Shown one piece after another: positions 39,501-53,503 of a DNA stretch of 64,000 bases. The first letter of the stretch is position 1. Each line of letters starts with the position of its first letter. The stretch is from Ficedula albicollis (Eukaryota; Chordata; Aves; Passeriformes; Muscicapidae): the NCBI RefSeq assembly GCF_000247815.1, contig NC_021674.1, positions 10,982,793-11,046,792 of the forward strand, read 5' to 3'. The notes beneath the pieces are model-generated. The model had not been told where the DNA came from. It searched no databases and saw only the letters and a program-made list of their open reading frames with translations. A program made the translations under genes and the position numbers.

Positions 39501-42500
39501 ATTGCAATTATATAGAAAGTGATGTCACCCTAAATCTTGGCTTGTTGGATCGCTTTCTACTCCCTCCTTCCCAGTCCCACCCCACTTCATAATTAAAATA
39601 TGTCACTTTTTATTTTGCATTCCCACTTTAGAAGGAGTGAGATTTTAGTGAAGGTGTGAAGTCCCAGGGCCCCTTTCTCCCATTAAAACCCAATATGCAA
39701 ATGCATCTTCCATCAGTCTGTGCAAGCACTGTTTCAAATCTACTCAGATCCCTGGTGGAAAGCAGGATAGAAGGAGGGGATGGCAGGAGGACATAACTTC
39801 TGCTCTCTACTCTGACTGAGGACCCTTCTCCAAGCCTTGCACAGCTGTGTCTGCCACCAAAGTCAAAGGGGCACTTCACCACGGAAAGGAGAGAAGATAC
39901 TAAAACCCTGTGGTCATCAGTCCTGCAAGAAGACTCAGACAAGTTAAAAATCTGCCCCCTGTTCTGCCTACATACTCAGCAAGATCTCCATTTCATGTAA
40001 ACCATTCCATCTGCAGGCCTTTGTTTCGGAAGGTTACCAGGAAAAATCCAGGGATTGACACCATTGCACAGAGCAAGCTGACTCAGCCATTCAATTTTGT
40101 ATATTATTTTGCTTTTTAATTCATGACTACATATGCAGTTACAACACTCCACAAAAAAGAGCTATAGCTTTGCAATTCATTTAAGACTGTTTTCCTCCTT
40201 AGTGAGGTTGTGTTACATGTACCTTGAGAGAAGAAAGAGAAAGGAAGAGAGTGTTGGCCAGCAGGAAAAGTCACATTTGCTTCCTGAATGCAAAATATCA
40301 TCATTCATTAGAGAAGACTCAAAAGCAGATTTTTCTCCAAAAAGCAGACAGCAGATAGGATTTACTCTACTTCATCATCTGTTTCATCAGCCTGCTAGAT
40401 GTAGTGGCTATCTTTATTATTTTACTTTTTTTCTTCTTTCTACTTTTTTTTACCCCCCTAAGTGCTCTAAACATATAGGAGAAATCATCCTGGTATGTGT
40501 GAAAGATTTTTATTAATGAACAAAGGTGAAAAGAGCCCAAAGCAGTTTTCCTTGAGATACATATTTTCCTTTATGTATCAATATACACAGAGCTGATTTT
40601 GTCATTACCAGTGATGGGACACACCTCTTAAAGTATATTTCAAATATGGACCCAACTGCTTTTGCCTACTATGCAGCCCACTAATTACAAATTTTTATGA
40701 TCTGCCTTCACACAAGCCTGTAAATCTGGACAAGAACCCTGATGAGAATTTCAGGCCCTATAGTAATACATTGAGAATATAGATTTTTCTGTGGTACACT
40801 GGCATATCAACATGTAGATTTAACCTTTCTCATGGCTTTCCAGAACGTGATGCTTCTAAGATCAGATTTAAATTTATTTTATCCCAGTATAACCTCACTG
40901 TGTCAAAAGATATTACTTTAGATCTATGTGGACTGAAGCAAACACACAACCTGGTCCTGGATTTCAGGTAGTGGGTCCAGCAAAGAAGGGTAAATCTGCC
41001 ACAAAAAGTAAAATTTAGAGCAGTAGTGAAATCTAGCTTCTGGGTTTGCAAAGGATGCAGATACTATCTGGATTTTAGAACATCTCTGAAAGTCTTAAGA
41101 GAACAAGTACCACAGACAAGCAAAAATTTCTGCTGGATAGTTACTTTTGCTTTTGCAACTTGCCTTGTTCACCATGTAAATGTCTGAATGAATATTGGCT
41201 GAGCCCCAATTCTTTATCAAACCCCCTTCATAGGTTCTCTGGCTTTTTGCAAGTATTTTGTGGTTTCATAACTCTGGATGGTATTTTCCTGGTTCTGGTG
41301 CTTCTATTTTCCTTAACACTGAAGGCTGAGATGCCTTATACCCTCTTCCTCTTTATCTTAATGGAAATTCTGGTAAAGAAGGGGGAAGTTAATCCTTTTC
41401 CATTGGGAATGCAGAAATGCACTAGTTACAGAGTGCTTAGCCTAAATTTTACTGAAGTCAAAAAGAAAGTCTCCAACTTTTCTGGCCTCCAAACAACTGC
41501 ACGTTCCATTACAATGACTGCAGGCATAAATCAGTTCTGGGCTATGCTGTCAGATAACCCACTAGGTATCTACTTAGCCCTGTTTGGTTTAAACAACATA
41601 ATTTATGTACACACTCTTCAGCACCTTGTATATATAGGTAGATCTTGATACATAAAATTATAATAATTGTGGTTTCCACTCTGAACTGTGCCTCCCACTG
41701 CCATGTGCAAGCAGGGGACAAACATTCCTATCTAAGAAAGGCTCTTAGATCTGATTGAGTTGCTGGGAAATGTGAACATATGATGGGAACCAGGCAGATC
41801 AGGGTTCAAAGTGCCTCAGAAAAGGTCACAGGTCTGCCCAACTTTAGGCAGTTAACCACAGTACCCACTTCTGTAGCCAAAGTCATGTTAGACCACCTTT
41901 ACAATCAATGAAGTGTCTTGGCTTTTTCCATTTTGGTGATTTGTTCTAGTCAGGACCCCCTTATTCTTCCAGTCATTTAATCAAAATGTACCGAAGAGAT
42001 ACCTGGGATTAAAGGACACCTTTTAAATGTAAGAAGTAAGATGTACATGCAGGTGATTGTAAAATGTAATTTACTGGGATAAATAAGTGTAAGGATTTCA
42101 AATGCTTATTGCTTCATCAAGTCTTCTTTAGAAATGTAGTCCTAATTATCTTCAAATCCATTTGCATCCAGGGTCTTGTTCTGCTCAGAAAGTGTCTTTT
42201 CCAAAGAGCCTTAACAAGAAAAGAAAAATCATATGGATGCCAAAGTTTGATTCAAAGTTTCCAACTCATGTCAGATACTGTTGGCTCCAGTCTCACTTAC
42301 AGAGATCCCTATCTGGAGTTCATATGCTCATACCCTTTTTAAACCAGGTTGAACTCTGGAACAAGCACTTAGGTAACAAAATACCTTGAAAAGCATGAAG
42401 AAAAATATTAACAATTATGATACATCCTTGCAAGTATATTTGATACAATATTTGGCTGTCTTATCAAGGGAAAAGAAATGTCCTGCTCACAACAGATTCC

Positions 42501-45500
42501 ACAATATTTCAAGCATGAAAGGGGTTATTGAGTTTGCTATTTTTGTTGTACTTTGGGGCAGTATTCTGTCTGTGGTCATAGCAAACCCAACTCTTCAAAA
42601 GACTGTGAGAAACCTAATTTCTCCTCTGACAATTGTTTATATCAATTTTAGTTTACTCTGCTAAACTTTTCTGTATCACTTGGGGTTAGATATTGCTAAT
42701 GCTTTTGCACTTTAAATGCAGGATGGACTGGGAGGAGGGGATTCATTCTTACATTCAGTTAGCAACATCCAAGCATGTGCTCTTGCATGAAACTATTGCC
42801 AGTTCCATTATTTTATATACAAAATGTCATTATGTTCCAAAGTATTATCATTTCCTTTTTTCCCAGACAGTGACTGTCTGTAACATGCTGTTCCCTGAAT
42901 TGGATTCAGGGTATTCCTTTACTGTTTCTCACCACAAAAAAAAAAGGGGAAAAAAAAAGTGGAGTACAGGAAATCCAGGCATATAAAATCCAAGGACATA
43001 GGTCATCTATTAGTTTTAGCCTAATTACTGGTCTTCACTTGCACTTTACTTACACTTCACATTTTCCCAGGAACAAGGCTTTAGAGGAACTGGCTATCTT
43101 TATAGACTTGGTTATATTATGAACCTCAAACAACTGCTTATGAATGGGCTTTTCCAACAGGATGAAAGCTGTGTTTGATTAAACTTGATGTATATTTATG
43201 TGACAGAATCTAACCAAGTTGGACTTTGTGCCATAACCATAACATTAGCACTGTTATACCCGGGGAAGAAAGCCCTCCCAGTAGAGCAAAGGACACCAGT
43301 GACAAAGAAGTTTAGATAATGGAATCAAAGTTTGAAGTATTTTTACATGTCAGTAGAAAAGTGATGACATCCCTCATTTACATTTACATTATATTAAGTA
43401 TGGCACACAGCTTCAGCTGCAAGTAAAATATTAAGGATAAGACTAAAAAAGAGCCCATGTAGACAGATAGCAATGCATTTTATTCCATGTCTTGACTGCT
43501 CCTCCAGCAAAATTCCTGAAAGGCACTTTGCTAGGAACCCATCTTTGATATGGCCTTCTGAATGTAGACCTCAGTGTGCTCTTCTTGTCATCCAGCATGG
43601 CCAGATGTGAGCTAGTTCACACAGAAACAGCAGCCTCAGAGCAATGCTTACCACAGAACTGGCACTGCAAAACATTCCTTAGCAGTCACTGGCTTCCATA
43701 CAGGTCTCCCTCCATTGATGGCCAAAATTTGTAGCCCCAGGGTATAAGAGGCAGGTGATAGAGCCACAGGAAGACACAATTAATCTCTACCATTATTAAG
43801 GAATCTTTATTTTCAAAAAATGCATAGACAAGAACACCCACACTGACTCCGGTGTTTTACCATGGACCAGGAGTTAAAGGCTCCTGATTTTGAAACTCTT
43901 GGGAACTCTTGCCACTTCCTTCATTGAGCTGCTGTCAGACCCCTAAGGCCAGTCCAGGCACCAGCACACAGAATATTAGGAATATACTGTTTTTCTTCTC
44001 TCAGAGCTGCCAAAGAGATTGCCAGAAATGAAACTACTTGGAGGGGAAGAGGATGGAGAGCAGGAGATAGAGACAGAAGGAAATAAAAGTAATGACTGCT
44101 TAGTTTTCTTACTGAATGAAAGTGTCAGGCAATGGAAGAGGGTTGTAGGAAAGCACTGTGACTCATTTGACTGGCCAAGATTCTCTGAATAACCACCTTG
44201 AGGAAGTGAAAACACTGCAGGAGCTCAGGGAAAACTCAGCTGACAACCTAGCTCATTTTTTAAATGATAAAGTAAAAGTGTCTTATGCTTTCAAACCTTT
44301 GCAGCCAGAAAGGATGGGGAGGGGAGAGAGACTCCAGGAACCCAGAGCAACTGCAAGGGAGAAAACTGCTGAGATTTATACTGCGAGCTTTCTTTCTTTA
44401 ATAGATCACTTTCTCCTTCACCCCAGCAAGGCAGCTGGCCCAGGGTATCTGGGAGTGCAGATGGATCAGCAATGTCAGACATGGAGCTGTGCATATTTAA
44501 CACACAGGAATCTTATTATCTATTTGCTGGCTAGCCAGCATTGGGTTGATCTTGGAGGTGATTGCTCACAGTTATAGAGAGAGAAAAATAGAGAGGAGTC
44601 CACAGTTGTTAATCTTACACAACAGGCTGCAGAGTGTTAGAGCCAAAACTGCTACTCTCCTGCATCTGTCCCTCCCACTAGCCCTAAATCACTGCTTCCC
44701 AACTCCTCTCCATTACTGAGAGGAAAATTGTCTGGGTTGGAATTAGATATCACAACAGCACAAGCAGCCCTTCTGCATGAAACTGCTGCTACAAATTTTT
44801 ATTGGTTTCAGGTCTCCAATAGTCTTTTGGTCTTGCCATTTGCCAGCCAGTTTGGAAAAAGGGGAAAAATTGAGTTTGGATGCTGGTATTGGGAATTCAT
44901 TTCTAGCTCACCATAAGGCCCTCTTTTCTGGAGCTCTTTTCCAATACGTCTTGATTGCTGGCAAGTATACATGGCACATACATCTTCCCTCAATAAGCAA
45001 AGTCATAATGTCTAGGTCTTCATTTAACAATACCCCTAAAGCACGCACCTGAATTGATGTGTGGGAAACTGTCCTATTTGAAGTTCATTTGAAGCTCAGC
45101 CCATTTGTAAGAGTTTTGCTGAGCCACAGCATAAGTATATGGGTGAGCTTGAGCTCATGATCACACAGTTTTTCCTTTCCTCTCATGTTGGAGGCAAAAT
45201 GGAAACCTCAAAATAAGCAACTAGTAGCAATGTTCTCAAGGAGGGGAGATTCAACAAAGAGGTCAAGGTCCTTCTTTGTGTGTAATCCACAGGGTAAGAA
45301 GTAATGTGAGACATCTGTGGCATTTCCTAAAGGAATAACAGCTAGTGGAAATAAATTCATGAACAGTAAGTTGTGCCTCCCAATAGCAACTAGCCGAATC
45401 AATTCATTAGACTTAAGTTCATCCAATTTCAAGCCAATCAAGTTTGTGTGCCTTGGAAAGTGGGCTTTAGAAGATATTTAACTTCATTGTGTCAAATGAA

Positions 45501-46220
45501 AGAGGTTTTCTGTTCCTGATGTGCAACTGGCTACGGGAAAAACATCTGTGGAGGGAAACAACAGCAGTGACGGAGAGACAAGTAGATATTGGAAAATGGT
45601 CATAGGCCTCAAGACTTTCAGGATATTTTCCAGAATCACTGCAAAGTAGAAACCAGACATACCTGGAAGGAAAAAAATTACAAAAATTGAGGGGAATGGC
45701 GAGCTGAGGGGGACAATTCAAGAACTTTGCAACTAGAAGTGAGATTCTTTCAGTGAAAACAGACCACTTCAAAGAAAAACAGCAATTTCAACATTTAAAA
45801 TATGTGTAATAGTAGATAAAGCTTGGGACCACTGGCAAATATTTGTACCTTCTAAGTGTTTTTAATTGCAGCCTTGTTCCATCAAACGTAATGTAAAAGC
45901 AACAGCCTAATCTTCCAGCAAACACCAACAGTCCTAACTCTAAAATAAAAATGGTTACGCAGCCAAAGAAGTTATTGTTACTCAGTCAGAAGCAGTGAGA
46001 AACTTGATGCCTTTGGAGAGCCTTAAGCCATGTTCATCCATGGAGCAGCAGAATTTTTGTGATTTTCTTCAACTGCCAGCAAAACATCCACCTGCCTTGT
46101 AAAGACTGAAACTCATCATCACCAGAAAGGCAGCAGGAAGAATGACAAAAGCTGACAAGGTGCAACAAGAAAAAACTTTACTGAACACAGAACTATCTTG
46201 AAAAAGAAAAAATTTTTAAA
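39501..46220. other. Unique non-coding DNA
   Basis: No gene recognised. The longest frames are 162 codons (41160-41648, +), 139 codons (44158-44577, +) and 127 codons (40133-40516, +); none shows a domain, signal peptide with plausible downstream sequence, or splice pattern that I can trust. A-rich runs occur at about 42935-42957. Confidence 0.5.
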
Positions 46221-46263
46221 AACCAAACCAAACCAAGCCAAGCCAAGCCAAACCAACCAACCA
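46221..46263. repeat. (AACCA/AGCCA)n and CCAA short repeat
   Basis: About eight five-base units (AACCA changing to AGCCA and back) ending in CCAACCAACCA. The unit type is close to the large (CCAA)n array at 22.4 kb, though much shorter and impure. Confidence 0.9.
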
Positions 46264-46649
46264 TTCTTTACTACAAGGATTCAGTAATTGACATCTATAT
46301 ATTCCTCACGAGATAATTTTAATGGCATTGGGTAATTTCAGGTATTGTACAAAATGTGTTTTATGCATGATCAGATAAAGATAATAAAATTTTGCTTCTG
46401 GGTATGGGCAGACCAGTGTAAGAGCTGAAAAATGCACAGATCTCTCTCTCCTCTCATGATAGATACCTCAGAATCTATCACACTACTTGTGTCCCATTTT
46501 ATTTTGATACAATTGGAGGTGACAGGGAAATGGAGGAATGGGTATTTATCTCTTTCTGTGTTAAATGTCGACCTAAGATTGTGGTGGAATGATCTCAGGT
46601 ACTAAATTAGTTGTCAGGATGTTGTGGCATATATTGTGTTAACACTGGG
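46264..46649. other. Unique non-coding DNA upstream of an A35 run
   Basis: No gene recognised. I looked for a retroposed transcript ending at the A run but could not identify one or find target-site duplications. Confidence 0.45.

Positions 46650-46684
<35 letters not shown>
46650..46684 (+). repeat. A35 homopolymer
   Basis: Thirty-five consecutive A. It could be a mononucleotide microsatellite or the tail of a retroposed RNA. Retroposed poly(A) tails are rare in birds because CR1 does not use poly(A), and no source transcript was recognised. Confidence 0.95.
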
Positions 46685-46686
<2 letters not shown>

Positions 46687-49600
46687 AGCAAGAGTTTCAA
46701 GACTGTACTATAAAGAAAGAGGACAAGGATTTGGAGGGTTTGAAGCAGCCTGTGAGAATGCCAGAGTTTTCCTCAACTGTAAGAAATTCTGGCCTCATTT
46801 AAAAGGTTGTGATTAAATACTTTATACTTTAATGAATGAGATTGTGTTGTGTTTCACTAGAATGGAACAAAGTCTCTTATCAGCCTATACTGCACAATGA
46901 AGAAGAGGTCAGAGTCAAGTGGTGCATTAGTCAAATAATATCACTGTACATTTACTTCAAGCTCACTCTTGATAAAGGCCTCAGCCTATAATTACTAATG
47001 GGTAAGAGAGGTTTATTTGATGGGGACCTGACTTTCATTATATTAGATGCTGCCGTTATTAATTGATCATAAGGATAGTAAGTGAAAGAGTTACACTAAA
47101 AATAATTCTGTTAACAGAGAGATGTAAATGTGCTATTGGTCAGCAACATTTTGTAATTAGGTCACTTCAGGAGCCTTTTGGGTCACTGGTCATGAAACAG
47201 CAGCCAAAGCCACCAAATCTGCCTGCTGTGACAGATGCCCAAATTACTGTTGGGCATAAACACTACAGGTGCTGGGGAAGAAACAAACCTTACAGCCTAT
47301 AAATATTTTAGACATGGCATATGAATAATAAATTGGTGAGAACAACATAGTGACATGAACTCATGTGAAACTGTACCACACACTGTGGACAATATGGCCA
47401 ATTGCATTAAAGCAGGACATTCTAAAAAGCATCCTTAAGAGCTGGTCATCAGTCTTCTTGATCCTGTTCCACATATAGCTAATATCTGGCCTGGATACAG
47501 ACAATGAAACCAGCAAAATCAGAAATGCTCCCTCTTGCCATGAAGAAACTAGAAGAATCAATTTCTGTACTAACATTCATCAGCTGCTAAACTTTCTGTG
47601 AGTAAATATGACAGCCCCATGCACTGAGCTGATACAGGTAAGGGAATATCAGTGATGGAAGATGCACACCAGCAAGAACAACAATATCCAAATACAAAGC
47701 AGAAGCTAAAAATCCCTGTCACAACATCTTTTGAACTTCTTCAAAAGTAATAAGTTCACAAACTTTAACTTTTGCTTCAAAATCCACAAAATTTTAAAAT
47801 GCCCAAGAAATTTCATATTCAGACTTGGAGCATGCAGTAAAAAAGGGAACTAAACCTGAACCAACCCAGTCTGGTTTTATGTTATGAAACCAAATTACTA
47901 CTAATGAAGTCCTGCCAAAAACAAATCATTCCTCATCTTCCTGTTAAAGAAAGGAATTTCAGAGCCCCAGGACCTGGGTAAAATAGATCTGAAATCCATA
48001 TCCCTCTTCTCATCTCAATTTCTCCCAAAGCCAAACCTGAACACCCATATTCTTAGAACAGCCACCAGCAATGCTATTTGAAATAAAGAAGTAAAGAACA
48101 TGATGAAATAACAATGAGACCTAATTACAAACTGTGAGAAGAAAAATAATCATCTTCTCCAACTGGAAAAAAAAAAAATCTGTTCTGCCAAATTGATTGA
48201 CCAATCCATTTTTGGCTGTGCCAAAAAAATCACACAGAAACTAGTCAGAGCTTTTCTGCTATCTCTGCCTGGATTTAGATTGATTTTGTCCTAACCAAAT
48301 TTGCAAAAATGAACTACAGGTAGAAGACAATGATGTCAAGTGGAGGAATATAATTATAGGGGTTCTTCAGAAATCACTGGTTAGGCCAAATGCCTTTTTC
48401 CACTGGCTTTCAGATTATATAACTCAGTGATTTACATTGTCATATTATTTAATTAGATCAGCACCAAATGACTCACAGTATTTTGTCATTTTAATGATTC
48501 TTTATATTTCTCCGTTTTGATGGGTTAATCATTGACTATCACAGTTTATGGCCTCTATCTTCTTTATTGTGTTTTGCCTCCCATCAGCTATCCAAGGTGA
48601 TGTGAACTTTGTGCTATTGACTTTTCTCACTCCTCTGGGGAGGTTGTCATGGAGAATTAAGCTATTGACAAATCAACAGCCAACATGCTGAACTCCTTCC
48701 TGCACGTCATTGTCAGGAATGTGAGAAACAGCCAACTTTTGGATTGTGCAGAAGCAAGATGTTCCACCACATAGAAGAAATCCTGAAAACCTTTGTATAG
48801 GCGCTTGATCGCATTTAAAGTTCTGCAAATCTGGAATAAAAGAAGTAGCTTAACAAAGACTTTTTAGAAAAAGTTTAGGCAGCAGAAATAAATTAATGAA
48901 TTTCAGATTTCCTCCAATAATTTTAATCTTCTCAATAGACATAGTTTTGTTTCCAGAAACTGCTGTCTTCATTAGGTGCAACTGAGCAAATGAACCAGGC
49001 AGAGATAATTTACACAGTGCTAATTGCAAGAAGCGATGAATAACAATTATTTTTCAAACACACATAAGAAATGTTAATTTGGTCCTTTTATTTCTTATTA
49101 TTCCAAAACATGGGACGTTAATATCTGAATAATTAATCCATCAAAAAATATAAAAAATATCTAACTTTTGAGTTAGTACAGTAACACTCCTCAATACAGA
49201 ATCTCCCATCATTTTATAAAAAATACAAATCAACATACAAAACTGATATAAAGTATTTTTGCTTGACTAGAAGGCAAAAAAACTATGACTTATTTACGTA
49301 GATGTGACAGCTGAGGAAGAGATTAATTCTATTCCTAATTCAAAAGTTGCCCCCTCCTCTCTGTTTATCTGTTTTCCTAACATAATTTCTAGATATGGAT
49401 TCAATTGCAGGTTTGGTTTTTAGCTTGTTGCATTCTGTATTTGTCCAGGAGAAAATGTTATTTGCATGCATGCCTCTGCTTAACGGAAAGTAAGTCTCTT
49501 AATGTACCATTAAATATACCTCCTTGAGCTCCCCCTGGAATGTTTTCCCAAATTTTAATGAAAATGTAATTTTAGAAAAGTTTTCTTTCCCAAAGCTGTT

Positions 49601-50795
49601 CCACAGCCAAGTAGTAAAAATTAGTCCAGCTTCTTGTTGTTGCTTTGGTTGTTGTCAGAGTGGATGAAGAGCCAAGGAGCTTGCACTATATGTTCTGTTT
49701 CCATTCCCCAGTGGAGAGGTTGAGATAAGCTCCTCCAACCAGGGTTATGGACACAGTGCCAGAAATGTGGGAGCTGGAGGGAGTACTGCACAGTCTAGAA
49801 AAGCAAAGGAAAAATCTCCAAATTCAAGACTAAAGCTCTGCAGATCCAAGGCAACTCCCTATTTTTTCAATAGCATAATGTACTGTTTAACTTCAGACTT
49901 GCAATATGAAAATATTCAGTTCTATATTTGCTTTCCTAGAGCACCAGTTACTCACCCTTTTTCCCCCTGTATTGTTAGTTACAATCCTGTCATATCTTTT
50001 GTTTCACATCAGCTGATAAAATCAGTCAAATCATCAGATGACTTTTTTTTTAAAAGAATGGAATTTACATTTTGACATCTGTGCTCCATTCCCTCCTCTA
50101 TTTTGTAGATTGCACACACACTTAAATATTACTACAAAAATGAAAATCCCAAAGGAGGGAGACCCCTGAGACCCTGCATCAGCCAACTCTAATAATTAAT
50201 TACGCTGTATAATGCCATGCAGTGAAAACTTAAAGCTTGTCAAAGTTGTGACCTCTGTGAAAGGAACGTTACTTTTGGAGTAGTTTTGACTGCAGTCACT
50301 AAAAATCAGCTATCTAAATATAAGGCAAGCCAAGGTGGTAATCTGAATTTCAGGACAGTCCATGGAGACAGAAAGGGTACATCCGGAGAAAAATGTGCAT
50401 GTCTAAGACAAGCAGGTGTCCCACCAGGCCATGCCAGGTTATTGTCACTGTAGTTATTGTTGTTAGTATTATTATTTGCTATAACTGTTATTTACTTTTC
50501 TTAACTCTGCTGCACCTCAGGAAATGTCACTAGGCTGAGTAGTGAGCAGCATCTGGAAACCCAGCATCAGACATGGAAACAATCAAGACACAAGCACATA
50601 GGCAGGATAAACTTTGTGATGACAACTTGTGATATTCCTTCTTTTTCATGAGATAAAATTGAGTCTTTTTTCAATAAACAGCTCGGCAACTTTTCCTAGT
50701 GTTGCTCTCCCTCTTTTATGTATTTCCCTTTTCCCATTCTCTTTTTGCAATATTCCACCTTCTTTCTTTCTCCTCTGCTCACCATATTAGGGGAG
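46685..50795. other. Unique non-coding DNA
   Basis: AT-rich with no gene recognised; frames are at most 102 codons (49767-50075, +). The stretch 48400-49300 is especially AT-rich and lacks simple repeats. Nothing else supported. Confidence 0.5.
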
Positions 50796-50920
50796 TCATG
50801 GAATGATTTAGGTTGAAAAGGACTTGAAAACTCATCTGGTTCCAAACCCCCTTCCATGGGCAGGATACCTTCCACTGGACCATGTTGCTCAGATCATATC
50901 CAGTCTTCCCTTGCCAATAA
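50796..50920 (-). mobile_element. CR1 LINE, 3'-end fragment, minus orientation
   Basis: Reading the plus strand gives the reverse complement of the CR1 3' end: 'tcatggaatgatttaggttg' (50796), 'aaaaggacttgaaaactcat' (50816), 'ctggttccaaacccccttcc' (50836), 'atgggcaggataccttcca' (50856), 'ctggaccatgttgctcagat' (50875), 'catatccag' (50895). It covers only the last 120 bases or so of CR1 and is moderately diverged. Confidence 0.85.
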
Positions 50921-51368
50921 TTATCTCCTGCCCAAATATCATGTCTGGAATTCTTTTTGTCAAAACTAAAAAAATCCAGACGCTCTGAAAAATGTTTGAA
51001 GAAATATTTGTATGGATAAAGTAAATTAATAAACAGAGATTCTGAGTAGTAAAATAAAATAAAACTAATAAGCTACATGAAAAACTTTGCCTGGACCTCT
51101 CCAAGTGTATCACTTTGCCCAGATTGATGTATTAAAAGTCCCATGGAATTACAATGGGAGTGTTTTCATGTGACTTTTTGTACTATTCCTCACTCTGCCT
51201 TCACTGCCGCTTTTTCATATTCCCACCTCTCCAATGCAGTGACTCCTAAACTTGCCCAAAACTGACAGAAAAACGTGACTCCAAACTTACAGAAGGCGTT
51301 TGGAAGCAAAGACTCCTGAAATCCCAGTGAGAAAGTCTGATACATTGACATTAGCTTTACTCTTGAAC
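50921..51368. other. Unique non-coding DNA
   Basis: No gene or repeat recognised. The 74-codon minus-strand frame (50889-51113) overlaps the CR1 fragment and has no domain. Confidence 0.5.
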
Positions 51369-51508
51369 AACACTGAAAAAGTGAGACTATTTACTTGAAG
51401 CAATTTTAGGTTTTATTGTAGGAGCAGGAGTCTCAAAACTCTAACACTGAAAAAGTGAGACTATTTACTTGAAGCAATTTTAGGTTTTATTGTAGGAGCA
51501 GGAGTCTC
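51369..51508. repeat. 74-bp tandem duplication
   Basis: AACACTGAAAAAGTGAGACT starts at 51369 and again at 51443. The 66 bases up to GGAGTCTC are identical in both copies; copy 1 has 8 extra bases (AAAACTCT) before copy 2. No terminal structures are seen. Confidence 0.95.
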
Positions 51509-53429
51509 CTGTGGAAATACAGTTGCAAAAAGAGACCTCCACAGAAATCAGGGGGATGCAAGGCAGAAGGGAAAAGAAACATGAATAACTGAAAGCAACA
51601 ACTACTGGGAAGTCAAAACAATCAGCAGCCCCTTTTGAGTCCAAAATGTCTCACCATGTGTAAGCATGCAAGATAATCTGATCTGGAAAGATACATATCT
51701 CTGGATATGTACAAAATTAAAACAAATTCTGTTTTCCTTCAGGTTCTCCACTGAGACTTTTAAAACAGAAAATATGATCCATTAGCCGAGTAGATACAGA
51801 TTTCACAAAATCCTACAATGTGAGGTCCTGTCTCTAGTTTATATCGATTTATAAATGGCTTCCCCAAATCTGAGGGCATGGTGGAGAGCATGTTGCTACT
51901 AAGATCCATTCAGAATCCAGGGGAAGGGGGCTGGGGATACTCTGCCATCAACTTTGGCTAGCAAACTGTGGAAGTTTCCAGGTTTATTAAAGGCTCTCCT
52001 TCAAAAGAACATGTAAGCCATACCTCACATCCACGTGACAATCTTTGACTGACTTCTCAGGGAGTTGGTCAGTCCCGGATTTGTGCTTATTTAAATGAGC
52101 GCACACACAAAGAAAGTATTCAATTGTTTTATTTCATGTATGAAATACGAGGTAAATACCACCATATGGATTCCTCTGTCCCTTTCACTTACTAGTCAGC
52201 AAAAATCTAAAGCCTTCATCTTTACCCCTTTGACCTACCTTGTGGGTTTGTTTGTGTCTCAGTATTTGGAGAAAAAGGGACCTCTGATTAAGAGATGTGT
52301 TGGGCCATCAGTCAACACAGAGCCAAGGGTCTCATTTCCTTCTGCATTAATATCTCGCTAGTGTTAATTGCAGTTACGGGTGAATAGGCAATACTGGAGA
52401 ACAGAGGATGTGAGTGCTTTGCCATTACTGATTACTTCACATCACACATTCAAAACGAGTTTGCTTGTCCCTGCAGTCCTTGGGCGGGGGGGAAAAGTGT
52501 CTGTTGTTACTGACCACTGCTCTTCAAAGGTCAAGGATTATAATAGTAGGAGCACTGCAGGTCAAGGCTGATGTGAACCATACAGAGAAACTCTTCTTGC
52601 CCTCCGTGCAGCTTGGCTGTAATAAATGTTATCTGTGTCTCTCTCTTTGTAAGTTTTGAATTCACATAAAAAGGATGAAGGAAAAAAAGGAAAAATAAAG
52701 CAACTAAACAATATTTACAATGTAATCTCTTCTCTGCACACACCTCTTCCACTCAGGCAGCTATGAAAGCTGTCCTTCGGGCAAGATAAACTATCATTTT
52801 TTAACAAGGTAGATGGATGCCTTCATACATTTTTAAGGTTGGTACAGGATATATTTTGTGGTTTATTTATAATGACATCAATTACACTTGCTCCTTGGTA
52901 ATAATTCACTCCTTTATAATTATTTATGAGGTTATTTTTGCTTTTTTGAAAGTTTTATGTTTATTGATGTGTTTGGTTAACGAACACTTAAATGACATGG
53001 TCAGTTGCTTTGCAAGATGCTGAAGAACAGCAAAATCAATATGTTCTGCACCTAAGAACAATCCTCTTAGTTTTGTAGTAATGATTCCCTGAGCAATGTC
53101 CCAGGAGCCTGCAAGATAATTGCAATTCCACATAGTCAACAGTCTGTTCAGATCTATATAATCACTGTCTTTAGATGCTTCATTTTGTTTGGTTTTGTTG
53201 CGTGTGATCTCTTCCATTAACATCTCTTTCTCTGTGATCTCAGCTGGCTGGCTTTTGCCCCCAGACCCCTCCCTTATCTTTCATTTTATAGCCTCACCTC
53301 TGTTGGATTCGGACCCCTGCAAAGAGTACAGAAAGCAGCTAATTAAGTAACTAGTTTTTACCTCTCAGTTTACCTCTGTTGATTGCTACCTTTGGAGGAT
53401 GAAAATTTGCAACAGTCTGGATAAACATT
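51509..53429. other. Unique non-coding DNA
   Basis: No gene recognised; frames are at most 99 codons (52924-53223, minus). A short G-rich run occurs near 52485-52495. Nothing else supported. Confidence 0.5.
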
Positions 53430-53503
53430 AAAAAAACAAAACCAAAACAACAACAACAAAAAAAACCAACAAAAACAACAAAAACAACAAAAAACCCAAA
53501 ACA
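53430..53503. repeat. A/C low-complexity tract (CAA-rich)
   Basis: About 74 bases with only A and C, built from CAA, CAAA and CAAAA units. It is an impure microsatellite with no coding meaning. Confidence 0.93.

Noticed and set aside
41160..41648. 162-codon open frame, the longest outside simple repeats and repeat-spanning frames
   Set aside because: Composition follows the local DNA. It has no domain, conserved motif or neighbouring exon. One frame of this size is expected by chance across six frames.
44158..44577. 139-codon open frame
   Set aside because: Somewhat protein-like at its start but with no recognisable family, and its second half looks random. No splice or promoter support.
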